This document shows, one piece after another, positions 51,935 through 58,700 of a stretch of DNA of 64,000 bases. The stretch's first letter is position 1; each line of letters begins with the position of its first letter. Under the pieces are notes generated by a model. It worked only from the letters and a program-made list of their open reading frames with translations, did not search any database and was not told the DNA's origin. Source of the DNA: Elusimicrobiota bacterium (lineage in GTDB: Bacteria; Elusimicrobiota; Elusimicrobia; UBA1565; UBA9628); the NCBI GenBank assembly GCA_026388095.1, contig JAPLKL010000079.1:62001-126000 (forward strand), given 5' to 3'. Position numbers and translations under genes: made by a program.

Positions 51935-52699
51935 TCAAGACCTAGGGCTTTTCTTGAACACCAGCTTGGTGCCGATGAAGGTCTCGGAGTAGAGCTTCTT
52001 GGCCGCGCCGAGGGAAAGGCCCGCGCAGTGATGCGGGAAAGCCGCGTGGTCGGCCAGGCGGTTGGCAGGCCCGTGGAGGATGAGCCCCCCGGTGAAGAAC
52101 ATGACGAACTCCCCCAGGGCGTTGGCGCGGACCGAGGTCCCGACCTGCGGCGGCTCGTATTGCAGCCGGCCGTCCTTCTGCTCGGACACGCCGCGCTCCG
52201 GGTGCGCGAAGCGCTCCTTGGATACGATCCAGAGCGTCTGGGGCAGCGGCTGGGCCAGCCCTCCGAAGGCCGCCGAGGAGTAGGACAGGGAGAAGCTCTT
52301 CAGGGACTGGTCTCCGCGCATGAGATGGATCTTCTGCTCGGCCAGGTCGATGAGCAGGTAGGTGGTCATGATCTCCCATTGCTTCTCCAGGAGCCGCTTC
52401 TCCTCCTGCAGGGCCAGCCCGGCCTCGTACACGGCGCGGTGCGAGCTCGTCAGCCCCGCCAAGGAAGCCTTCAGCCGCGCCACATCCTCGGCCTTGAGGT
52501 CGCGCAATGACTGCAGGTCGGCCGCGGCCGCGGCCGACTTCTCGCGCTCCTTGGTCAACAGCAGCCACTCGGACCGGCGCGGCTCGGCCTGGGACCGCAC
52601 CCAGGAGCCGGTCAGATGCATCCCGACCAGGATCGCGGCCCCGGCCGCGGCCACCAGGCCGAGGGGCGCGCGGCGCAAGAGGCGAAGTGTGGTCTTCAT
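51935..52699 (-). CDS. Divergent L,D-transpeptidase-like protein
   Basis: A 254-residue membrane-anchored protein (TM at about residues 10-30, then a coiled coil to about 100). The C-terminal YkuD-like domain runs from LLIDLAEQKIHLMRG to GTKLVF. The usual S-HGC-(V/I)-R active-site block is altered to FPHHCAGLS, keeping a Cys and an upstream HG (LILHGPAN) but losing the Ser, Gly and Arg. It may be inactive or have a changed substrate. It follows the canonical transpeptidase gene by 2 bases, so the pair is an operon from duplication. Confidence 0.78.
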   Translation of the reverse strand: MKTTLRLLRRAPLGLVAAAGAAILVGMHLTGSWVRSQAEPRRSEWLLLTKEREKSAAAAADLQSLRDLKAEDVARLKASLAGLTSSHRAVYEAGLALQEEKRLLEKQWEIMTTYLLIDLAEQKIHLMRGDQSLKSFSLSYSSAAFGGLAQPLPQTLWIVSKERFAHPERGVSEQKDGRLQYEPPQVGTSVRANALGEFVMFFTGGLILHGPANRLADHAAFPHHCAGLSLGAAKKLYSETFIGTKLVFKKSPRS

Positions 52700-52701
52700 C
52701 G

Positions 52702-53466
52702 TCAGTAGATATAGACCTTGGTGCCGACCGGCACCGTCTCGTAGAGCTTCTTGAGGTCGGCCGCGGCCAGGCGCACGCAGCCATGGGAGGCCGGACGGCC
52801 CAGGAGCTCCTCGTGCAGGGTCCCGTGGATGAGGTAGCCGTCGCCCAGGTTGAGGACATAGGCGCCGAGCTCGCCCGGCACCTTCCGGCTCGGGTCCTCC
52901 GGCGGGGGGATGGGCGACCGGGCTTCCACGTAGGCCCAGTCGGGCTTTGTCCACTCCGGGCTCTCCGCCTTGCCGATCACGCGGAACTCCCCGCGCGGGG
53001 TCACGAACTCCCAGCGGCGGCCGGTCTTGGCGTCGACCAGCGTGCCGCCGCGACCTACGGAGCAGTCGGCCTGCCAGAGCAGCTTCAAGCCTTTCTTGAG
53101 GTAGAGCTTGTTGACCTTGGCGTCGACTACGACATGGAGGCTGCCGCGCACGCGCTGGCCCACCTGGCGGCGCAGGACCGAGACCTCGCCCGCGATGACG
53201 TGCTGGGTGCGCAGGAACCCCCGGTCCTGGGGCAGGAAGTTCGGGAGCTTGTTGAGGAACTCGCTCTCCTGGGAGTCGGCCTGGATCTGGGCGCTGAGGT
53301 CCGAGATCTCCCGGGCGCGCTGGTCGAGTGTCCGGGCCACGGCCCCCAGGCGGTCGTTGGCGCGGTACAGGCTGACCACGGCGCGCGCCAGGCGCAGAGA
53401 CTCGGCGCCGAAGGCCAGCACCCAGCAGGTCAGGGCGATGACGGTGAGCCGGCCCCAGTCCATCAT
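52702..53466 (-). CDS. L,D-transpeptidase (YkuD domain)
   Basis: A 254-residue protein with an N-terminal membrane anchor (LTVIALTCWVLAFGAESL), a coiled coil to about 100, and a YkuD domain. The intact catalytic block is ASHGCVRLAAADLKKLYETV with Cys nucleophile, preceded by GYLIHGT. Such enzymes make 3-3 peptidoglycan crosslinks or attach proteins to the wall in the periplasm. It overlaps the stop of the upstream SGNH-TPR gene by 4 bases and precedes a divergent paralogue. Confidence 0.9.
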   Translation of the reverse strand: MMDWGRLTVIALTCWVLAFGAESLRLARAVVSLYRANDRLGAVARTLDQRAREISDLSAQIQADSQESEFLNKLPNFLPQDRGFLRTQHVIAGEVSVLRRQVGQRVRGSLHVVVDAKVNKLYLKKGLKLLWQADCSVGRGGTLVDAKTGRRWEFVTPRGEFRVIGKAESPEWTKPDWAYVEARSPIPPPEDPSRKVPGELGAYVLNLGDGYLIHGTLHEELLGRPASHGCVRLAAADLKKLYETVPVGTKVYIY

Positions 53467-55553
53467 GGCCGCTCCGCCAAAGAGCGCAAGGCTTCCTGGA
53501 GCGCGCGGCGCGGCGCGGGATCGTCCCAGATGCGACGCCGGGACAGGGCCGCAGTATAGGCCCGCCGGGCTTGGGCCCTCTCCCCCCGGCTGGCGAGCAG
53601 AGCGCCCAGGCTGAGATAGGCGGAGGCGAAGTCCGGATCGGCGGCGATGGCGCCTTCCAGGTCGGCTTGCGCCTGCCTCGGGCGGCCCTGCAAGGACTCC
53701 AGCACGCCCTTGTCGTTGAGCAGCTTCGGGTCGCGCGGGGCTCGCGCCAGGGCTTGCGCGATGACCGCGAGCGCCTCTTCGGACCGCCCCTGGCGCCTCA
53801 GCGATTCGGCTTTGAGCGCCGCCTGCAGGGCCGGGCGAGGCAGGGCCGGCTGGGCGGGGTGGGGGATGGTGCGCAGCCCCCAGAGTCCCCGGATGGATTG
53901 GACTTCCGGGGACGAAAGCTCCGGGCCGGCGATGGCAGAAAGTACGCTCGCCGCCTCCTTCCGGCGGCCGAGCTGCCGCAGAGCCAGGGCTTGGTAGACT
54001 CCCCAGAACGCGATATTCGGGGCGGCGCGCAGAGCCTCATCGAAGTACTCCAGGGCCCGGCGCGGCTGTCCCGATCTGCGGTACACCTCCCCGGCATGGA
54101 CCAAGGCGAAGGCCCAGCGCCGCTCGAAACCTCCGGCCCCGCTCCTGGTCCAAGGGTTGGATTCGACCGCCTCCCGGCAAAAAGGCTTCAGCCAGGGCAG
54201 CGCCGCGAAAGCGGCGGGGTCGAGTTCGCGCAGATCTTCGAGTGAGACGAGGATCTGTTCCGAGATCCTGGGCGAGTCCCGGTCGCTGATCGAGATCGCC
54301 CAGGAGAGTTTGTTGACGTAATCCTTCCGGGGCTCCGCCGGGTCGGGCTTGGGCGCCGCGAGGGCGGAGCCCTCGCGTCGGAGCCAGGCCGCGTCGAGCG
54401 GCCCCTTGGCGGCGGTCGGGTGGTGGACCAAGGACCGGGCTATGGCGTAGGAGACCACAGGGTCCATGAAGCGGTACCAGTGGGTAGGGTCGCGATAGAT
54501 CTTCCCGCCGTCCCGGGCGTAAGGCAAGCCGTCGAACGCGGCCTCCAGGTCGGCCAGAGGCGTCTCCAGCTCGGCCGCCGCCGCCCGGACCACGGCATTG
54601 GTGTCCAAGGCCCCGCGGCACTTCTTTGCCGCAGCATATTCCCTCAGGGCGCCGAGGGTGTCGCCTTGTCTGGCCAGGGTGCGGGCCAAGAAGTAGTGCG
54701 CGTATTCCTCTTCCGGGTGTCGGGACAGGGACCGTCGCCAGAAGGCCGCGGCGGAGGAGAGGCCGTCTTTCCCCTCAGGGTTCCAGGCCTGGAGGGCATC
54801 CTCGTGCCAGAGCCAGGGCGGCAGATGTCCGCCCGGCGGGTTGTCCAGGCGCCTGGGCAAAGTGCAAAGGACCGTGGCGGCGCCCGCGCGCCGCGCGGCC
54901 AGGACCATGCCGCGGAGGTAGTCGGCGAAGGGCCCCAGAGGAATGGGCCGTCCGGGCCCTGTCAGCGGGGCAGAGGCGCCGCTCTGCGGGAGCCCGAGCC
55001 ACCGGCGCAGACGTAGGGCCAGCAGGACCCGCCGCGGCGGAGGGCCGGCATCGCTGCGGGACTCGTTGTTGCCGCTCATGAGCACGATCAAGTCCGGGGC
55101 GTAGCGCAGGACTTCCTTGAGGACCAAAGTTTCGCGGTAGCTGTCGTAGGCCCCCATGCCGCAATGCACGACCTCGACGCGCCGGCCGGGCAGGACGTGC
55201 TCCAGCACGTCCTGCAGGGCCCGTCCGGCAATCCGCTGGGGGTCTAATTCGTACTGGTACGCGACCGAGCCGCCGATGACGAAGACGCGGAACGTGTCCG
55301 TGGATTTGAGCGCCGGGAAGCTGGAAGGACGGGAGAGCGGCCGCCGGGAGACGCGATAGGCGCGGCCGTCGGGGCGGAGCTCTTCGGCGAAGAAGTCATC
55401 GTAGATGTCGAGATACCAATACCGGGCGTCCACGGTGGAGGGCAGGTCGGGGGTCCGGTCCCCGCCGCGATGGCGGTGCAGCATGCCGGCCGCCAAGGCG
55501 GCTCCGGCGAGAACGGCCCCTAGGATCGCGAAGGTCCGTCCTCGCCGGGTCAT
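53463..55553 (-). CDS. SGNH/GDSL-hydrolase-like protein with TPR domain
   Basis: A 696-residue protein. The N-terminal anchor (TFAILGAVLAGAALAAGML) leads to an SGNH-like fold: block I VIGGSVAYQYEL (Ser in GGS), Gly block HCGMGAYDS, Asn block LMSGNNES and block V DPTHWYRF with Asp and His. The C-terminal half (about 500-690) has TPR helices (LEYFDEALRAAPNIAF, ADPDFASAYLSLGALLASR). Such proteins often modify envelope polysaccharide by O-deacetylation. The ATG at 55553 is chosen because codons further upstream come from the adjoining MITE. Operon with two L,D-transpeptidases supports an envelope role. Confidence 0.82.
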   Translation of the reverse strand: MTRRGRTFAILGAVLAGAALAAGMLHRHRGGDRTPDLPSTVDARYWYLDIYDDFFAEELRPDGRAYRVSRRPLSRPSSFPALKSTDTFRVFVIGGSVAYQYELDPQRIAGRALQDVLEHVLPGRRVEVVHCGMGAYDSYRETLVLKEVLRYAPDLIVLMSGNNESRSDAGPPPRRVLLALRLRRWLGLPQSGASAPLTGPGRPIPLGPFADYLRGMVLAARRAGAATVLCTLPRRLDNPPGGHLPPWLWHEDALQAWNPEGKDGLSSAAAFWRRSLSRHPEEEYAHYFLARTLARQGDTLGALREYAAAKKCRGALDTNAVVRAAAAELETPLADLEAAFDGLPYARDGGKIYRDPTHWYRFMDPVVSYAIARSLVHHPTAAKGPLDAAWLRREGSALAAPKPDPAEPRKDYVNKLSWAISISDRDSPRISEQILVSLEDLRELDPAAFAALPWLKPFCREAVESNPWTRSGAGGFERRWAFALVHAGEVYRRSGQPRRALEYFDEALRAAPNIAFWGVYQALALRQLGRRKEAASVLSAIAGPELSSPEVQSIRGLWGLRTIPHPAQPALPRPALQAALKAESLRRQGRSEEALAVIAQALARAPRDPKLLNDKGVLESLQGRPRQAQADLEGAIAADPDFASAYLSLGALLASRGERAQARRAYTAALSRRRIWDDPAPRRALQEALRSLAERP

Positions 55554-55564
55554 GTCAAGAAGGC

Positions 55565-55820
55565 CTAGCAGGCTGCTGATAAAGTCCGTTCTGCGAGCGC
55601 CCGGCGGCCGTCTGCCGGGCGCAACCGACCCGCGAAGCGGGGCGGCAGAACCCATCCGATAGGTTGCACGAAGGATGGCGCCTTCGGCGCGACTGGCCCA
55701 GACAGCCCAGACAGGCTGCGCCTGTCTGGGCCAGTTCGGGGACGGACTGTTGCCCGCTACCGAAAGGACTGTGTCCGGACACAGTCCTTTCCGCAGGAGG
55801 GTTTATCAGCAGCCTGCTAG
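55565..55820. mobile_element. MITE-like element with 19-bp terminal inverted repeats and six hairpins
   Basis: CTAGCAGGCTGCTGATAAA (55565-55583) is exactly complementary to the right end (55802-55820). CTAG at each tip could be the duplicated target. Interior hairpins: 7-bp stem 55588-55594/55645-55651 enclosing 55597-55622 (9 bp) and 55629-55641; ccatcc/ggatgg 55652-55678; 55678-55690; 13 bp 55693-55705/55722-55734 with an alternative inner partner; and a 30-bp perfect palindrome 55762-55791. It contains no transposase. Ends ending GGCTGCTGA are familiar from bacterial insertion sequences, so a transposase elsewhere could move it. Confidence 0.82.
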
Positions 55821-55945
55821 CGCAAGACTCGCGTATCCTGGTCAGGGTCAGGAAGGTGGTCAGGCCCGCATCAAGCTCGGTGTGAACCGAGGCCTTCCGG
55901 GCCGTCGAATTGATGATTTTCTCCGGAGCCTGCATCCGGCTGATA

Positions 55946-56668
55946 TTATAGCCTCTCTGGCTTTGAAAGTGCCAAGGGACGTGCGGACGAGAATGTGAAT
56001 CCCAGCAAGCTCATTGCGACGATCAATACGACCGCGTGACGCGAGATGCTTGGTGGGGCAGACCAGGCCAGAACGCAGAGGTTCCAGCCCGAGTGCAGGA
56101 CCAGGGGCACTAGGAGCGAGCGTGTGCGTAGCGCGGTGATACAAAGCACCACGGAGATGATGGCCAGCGCAATGGCCTCTGTCCGTGTCGGGAAATGCAT
56201 CGTCACGAAGAAAACTGAGACCAGTGCTGTGGAGATAGCGGGCGAACCGAGGCGGCGAAGCAGAAAATTGAAGCAAAGTCCTCTATAGAAGAACTCTTCG
56301 GCCGCGGGCCCGGCCGTCGTGAAAGCGACGTAGTCGAAGGCCGTGTTCACCCCCAGCGGCATCCGACCCCCGGAGGAGGTAATCGTGCCGGTTAAGGCGA
56401 CAGCGGCGAGGGCGAAGATGGTAATGAGAACCAGCCTGTGCGTCGGCCCCGGGTGCCACGATATTGGGCGCAAGGGATATCTGCGGGACCACAACAGGAC
56501 CCCTCCGAGCATCCAGATGTTCGTGAAGATGAATCTCTGCCAGGAAACATCTGGCCTGCCAAGCCACCCTGGCAATCCCAGGATGATGGCAAAGCCGGTG
56601 GCGATGACCATGATGACGCTGGCCTCATCGACAACTGCCGGTTGCGGCGCGGTCTCTGCGGCGCTCAT
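55946..56668 (-). CDS. CPBP-family intramembrane metalloprotease
   Basis: A 240-residue protein with about seven membrane helices. The CPBP/Abi motifs are AAEEFFYRGLCFNFLLRRLG (Glu-Glu and Arg), FVTMHFPTRTEAIALA (His) and LVLHSGWNLCVLAW (His/Asn). The family includes Rce1-type CAAX proteases and bacteriocin self-immunity proteins. The ATG overlaps the stop of a 36-residue membrane peptide gene (ATGA), so the two are translated together. Substrate is unknown. Confidence 0.88.
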   Translation of the reverse strand: MSAAETAPQPAVVDEASVIMVIATGFAIILGLPGWLGRPDVSWQRFIFTNIWMLGGVLLWSRRYPLRPISWHPGPTHRLVLITIFALAAVALTGTITSSGGRMPLGVNTAFDYVAFTTAGPAAEEFFYRGLCFNFLLRRLGSPAISTALVSVFFVTMHFPTRTEAIALAIISVVLCITALRTRSLLVPLVLHSGWNLCVLAWSAPPSISRHAVVLIVAMSLLGFTFSSARPLALSKPERL

Positions 56669-56775
56669 CGAGGTTTCTTGAGCCGCGACTTGATCAGCGA
56701 CCACGCCAAGCGGACGAGCAGGAACACGACAGCGAATACGAAGACCAACAGGAGGCTGGGGACCCAAGGACTCAT
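56665..56775 (-). CDS. Tiny membrane peptide (36 aa), copy 2
   Basis: MSPWVPSLLLVFVFAVVF begins a single-helix peptide with a basic tail (SRLKKPR). It is paralogous to the 37-residue peptide at 56871-56984. Start is chosen at the conserved MSPW; homology of the DNA also covers the preceding GHQA codons, so a longer N-terminus is possible. Its stop overlaps the CPBP protease start, giving coupled translation. Function unknown; a membrane-active peptide, a protease partner or a substrate are possible. Confidence 0.6.
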   Translation of the reverse strand: MSPWVPSLLLVFVFAVVFLLVRLAWSLIKSRLKKPR

Positions 56776-56870
56776 GGCCGCAGCCTGATGCCCTGTCCCT
56801 AAACTGGCATGACGGGATGCTGCGAAGAGTTGCTGCAGGGTGGTGAGCGACATGCCCAGGGCCTCCGCGA

Positions 56871-56984
56871 TCAAGATTGCTGCTTCCCATCGCGCGACTT
56901 CATCTTCTTCCATCCCAAGCGGGAAATGAGGAACAACGCCGCGGCGCAGAAAACAAGGAACAAGGCCGGCAGCCATGGGCTCAT
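56871..56984 (-). CDS. Tiny membrane peptide (37 aa), copy 1
   Basis: MSPWLPALFLVFCAAALF opens a single-helix peptide ending in a charged tail (GWKKMKSRDGKQQS). It matches the second copy at 56665-56775 in MSPW, LVF and the length of helix and tail. A GAGG lies just before the ATG. An in-frame upstream ATG (57068) would add 28 residues, but the paralogue does not support it. A 7-bp-stem hairpin (57012-57028) lies 28 bases upstream. Confidence 0.58.
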   Translation of the reverse strand: MSPWLPALFLVFCAAALFLISRLGWKKMKSRDGKQQS

Positions 56985-57310
56985 GACCTCGGCTTGATGA
57001 CCACCCATCGCGCTTCCCGCGGGGAAGCAGTTCTCAAGAAGTGTGCATCGGATGAGATAGTTCGTCATTCCCGTAACCTCCGTCGATATCGGACCGTACG
57101 CCCCGGCAAGCCGGTAACCGCTATCGCCGCGTATCTACAACACGGACGCGCCAAGCGCATTTTGGAGCATGTCGAGGCATATCCCTTGCAAAGCCGAGCC
57201 AGATTCTGAAAGCGCTATCTTACCACACCTTGACCGCGGCGGGATGCTTTGTAGACCGGGCGCTAACCTAGCCGGGTCCGCCGCAAGCGTCCCAGCCATC
57301 CTCCGCGGGT
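56985..57310. other. Non-coding gap between pilin and peptide genes
   Basis: A 326-base stretch with no convincing gene. It holds a 7-bp-stem hairpin (57012-57028, GCTTCCC/GGGAAGC), and GC-rich partial dyads around 57228-57290 that could fold in the pilin 3' untranslated region. On the minus strand GGTAAGATAGC near 57215-57225 resembles a -10 region, which could start a transcript for the downstream peptides and CPBP protease. Confidence 0.4.
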
Positions 57311-57499
57311 TCAGTGCTCTCCACCCATCTGTGTGGCCACGGATGAGATCTGATTCTTGATCTGGTCGAAGAGTCCGGGCATGAACCTCTTCATGGCCAC
57401 GCCGGAGATAAGGACGACTCCGACGACGACGGTGAGCATGAGCAGGTACTCCACGGTATTCTGGCCCTTCCGGTTGGAGAACAAACCTTTCCATTTCAT
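57311..57499 (-). CDS. Flp-like type IVb pilin
   Basis: A 62-residue prepilin. The class III signal is short and basic (MKWKGLFSNRKG), with cleavage expected after Gly12 to leave QNTVEYLLML. Glu at +5 and Tyr at +6 are the Flp/Tad pilin hallmarks, needed for processing and assembly. The hydrophobic helix runs about 18-37, and the short C-terminal region is FMPGLFDQIKNQISSV. Tad pili mediate surface attachment. Tad assembly genes and the TadV/PilD peptidase are not in the window. GGGAGG precedes the ATG by 4 bases. The upstream region carries the same promoter-like motif as the sigma gene. Confidence 0.85.
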   Translation of the reverse strand: MKWKGLFSNRKGQNTVEYLLMLTVVVGVVLISGVAMKRFMPGLFDQIKNQISSVATQMGGEH

Positions 57500-57501
57500 A
57501 T

Positions 57502-57549
57502 GGCCTCCCGAGCGGTTGCCTCGCTCGTGGTCTCAGACACGGGAGGGCC
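57502..57549 (-). promoter_or_regulatory. Hairpin that can sequester the pilin ribosome site
   Basis: In minus-strand RNA, GGCC-C-TCCCG (57540-57549) can pair with CGGGAGGCC (57502-57510), which contains the pilin Shine-Dalgarno, with one bulge. An inner GAGCG/CGCTC stem lies next to it. The 5' arm falls inside the spacer of the ECF-type promoter, so only longer read-through transcripts would contain it. Confidence 0.5.
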
Positions 57550-57560
57550 TGGAAAGGTTC
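57532..57560 (-). promoter_or_regulatory. ECF-type promoter of pilin gene
   Basis: GAACCT (57560-57555), a 17-base spacer, then TCTGAG (57537-57532). The wider motif GAACYTTTC-N13-GTCTGAGA is identical in form and spacing to that before the sigma gene. It resembles the RpoE consensus GAACTT/TCTGA. Predicted leader is about 25-30 bases with a ribosome site. Confidence 0.65.
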
Positions 57561-57585
57561 TTGGAATTCGGTAAATTCCTAGTTA

Positions 57586-57975
57586 CTACTTGCCCTGTCC
57601 TAGCGAGGTGGCGGCCCCGGAGATCATCTGTTGGATCGAACTGAAGAGGCCAGGCATGAAGCGCTTGAGAGCGACGCCGGTGACCAGTACGACGCCGACG
57701 ACCACGGTCAAAGCAAACACGTACACCAACGAGTCCATCGGCTCGGAACGCCTGGCCACGGGCCGCAGACGGTCCCGAATTTTGTCCAGCAGCCTGGCAG
57801 GCAAGGCTCGCTTGCCATGCTGGCGGAAAGCCGCGCTGGCCTTCTTGAAGCGCTCCAACTCCCGGCCGCAGGAGGCGCAGGCGCGCAGGTGCTCGGCGAC
57901 CTGGGCCTTGCGCTCCGCCGGCAGTTCGCCGTCGAGGAATGCGGAGAGGTCTTCCGCGCTCACATCATGCGCCAT
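57586..57975 (-). CDS. Zinc-finger anti-sigma factor with pilin-like transmembrane segment
   Basis: A 129-residue protein. Residues 1-45 are a zf-HC2 anti-sigma domain with the H-x3-C-x2-C motif (His29, Cys33, Cys36 in EHLRACASCGREL). A basic linker leads to a membrane segment at about 85-104 and a C-terminal tail. From Tyr85 to Phe111 it is identical to pilin residues 18-44 at 21 of 27 positions, including LTVVVGVVL and KRFMPGLF. The pilin cleavage Gly and Glu+5 are replaced (DSLVY instead of NTVEY), so it should stay unprocessed. It overlaps the sigma gene stop by 1 base. Confidence 0.85.
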   Translation of the reverse strand: MAHDVSAEDLSAFLDGELPAERKAQVAEHLRACASCGRELERFKKASAAFRQHGKRALPARLLDKIRDRLRPVARRSEPMDSLVYVFALTVVVGVVLVTGVALKRFMPGLFSSIQQMISGAATSLGQGK

Positions 57976-58499
57976 TACTCCTCCTCCTGGCCGAGCCGCT
58001 GCGCGAGCAGCATGCGGGCCCTGACCAAGCGCGACTTCACGGTCCCCAGCGGAACATCCAAGGATTCGGCGATCTCGCCGTAGCTGCGGCCATCAAGCTC
58101 GCGCAGCACCAGCACCGCCCGTTCCTCAGGGGTGAGTCCAGCGAGGGCCGATTCGATGCGCGCCTTGAGATCCTGGGCTTGCGCCTGCGCCTCCGGGCCG
58201 GGGGACTGATCCGCCGCGTCTGCCGGCTCCGAGTCCACGGCTTTCGGGTCGTCGGCCCGGAAGAACCGCAGGAAGCGCCACTTCGCCTTGGCGCGCAGGA
58301 GGTTCTTCCAGGTGTTCACTGTGATCCGATAGACCCAGGAGCCGGGATCGGCTTCTCCGCGGAAAGCTGGCAAGCCGCTCACCGCCTTGAGAAGCGCCTC
58401 CTGGGTCAGGTCCTCCGCGTCCGTGCGGTCGCCGGTCAGGCGCAAGGCCAGGTTGTAGACCATGGCCGCGTAGCGCTCGACCAACTCTTCCGGCGTCAT
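57975..58499 (-). CDS. ECF RNA polymerase sigma factor
   Basis: A 174-residue sigma-70 family protein lacking regions 1 and 3. Region 2 (about 6-75) has MVYNLALRLTGDRTDAEDLTQEAL and GSWVYRITVNTWKNLLRAK. An acidic linker follows, and region 4 (about 118-170) has LTPEERAVLVLRELDGRSYGEIAESL and VPLGTVKSRLVRAR. It directs RNA polymerase to a dedicated promoter set when released from its anti-sigma factor, encoded immediately downstream. ATG at 58499 abuts the -10 of a candidate self-promoter; a TTG at 58484 (codon 6) would fit a transcript from it. Confidence 0.94.
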   Translation of the reverse strand: MTPEELVERYAAMVYNLALRLTGDRTDAEDLTQEALLKAVSGLPAFRGEADPGSWVYRITVNTWKNLLRAKAKWRFLRFFRADDPKAVDSEPADAADQSPGPEAQAQAQDLKARIESALAGLTPEERAVLVLRELDGRSYGEIAESLDVPLGTVKSRLVRARMLLAQRLGQEEE

Positions 58500-58528
58500 C
58501 TCAGACCCGGCTCCGGGGAGAAAAGTTC
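58500..58528 (-). promoter_or_regulatory. ECF-type promoter before sigma gene
   Basis: GAACTT (58528-58523), a 17-base spacer, then TCTGAG (58505-58500) directly before the annotated ATG. It has the same GAACYTTTC-N13-GTCTGAGA motif as the pilin gene, suggesting self-regulation. The initiation point would fall about five bases inside the gene, which implies a downstream start codon. Confidence 0.5.
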
Positions 58529-58538
58529 TCCATCCGTC

Positions 58539-58700
58539 CTAGCTCTCCGGCTCGAACATGTCCTTGCCCACGCCGCAGACCGGGCAGGTCCAGTCCTCCG
58601 GGACCTTCTCCCAGGGGGTGCCGGGCGGGATGCCGTGCTCCGGGTCGCCCGCGGCCGGGTCGTAGACGTAGCCGCACGGCATGCAGACGTATTTCTTCAT
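58539..58700 (-). CDS. Rubredoxin
   Basis: A 53-residue rubredoxin with the two iron-binding knuckles [11 protein letters not shown] and [14 protein letters not shown], standard in length and spacing (Cys6, Cys9, Cys39, Cys42). It carries single electrons in the cytoplasm. The ATG overlaps the stop of the flavodiiron protein gene (ATGA), so it is the likely electron donor to that enzyme for oxygen or NO reduction. Confidence 0.96.
   Translation of the reverse strand: MKKYVCMPCGYVYDPAAGDPEHGIPPGTPWEKVPEDWTCPVCGVGKDMFEPES

Noticed and set aside
57563-57579. GGAATT-CGGTA-AATTCC inverted repeat between anti-sigma and pilin genes
   Set aside because: It could be an operator, but it is short and AT-rich, with no second copy near the sigma gene; not enough to call a regulatory site.
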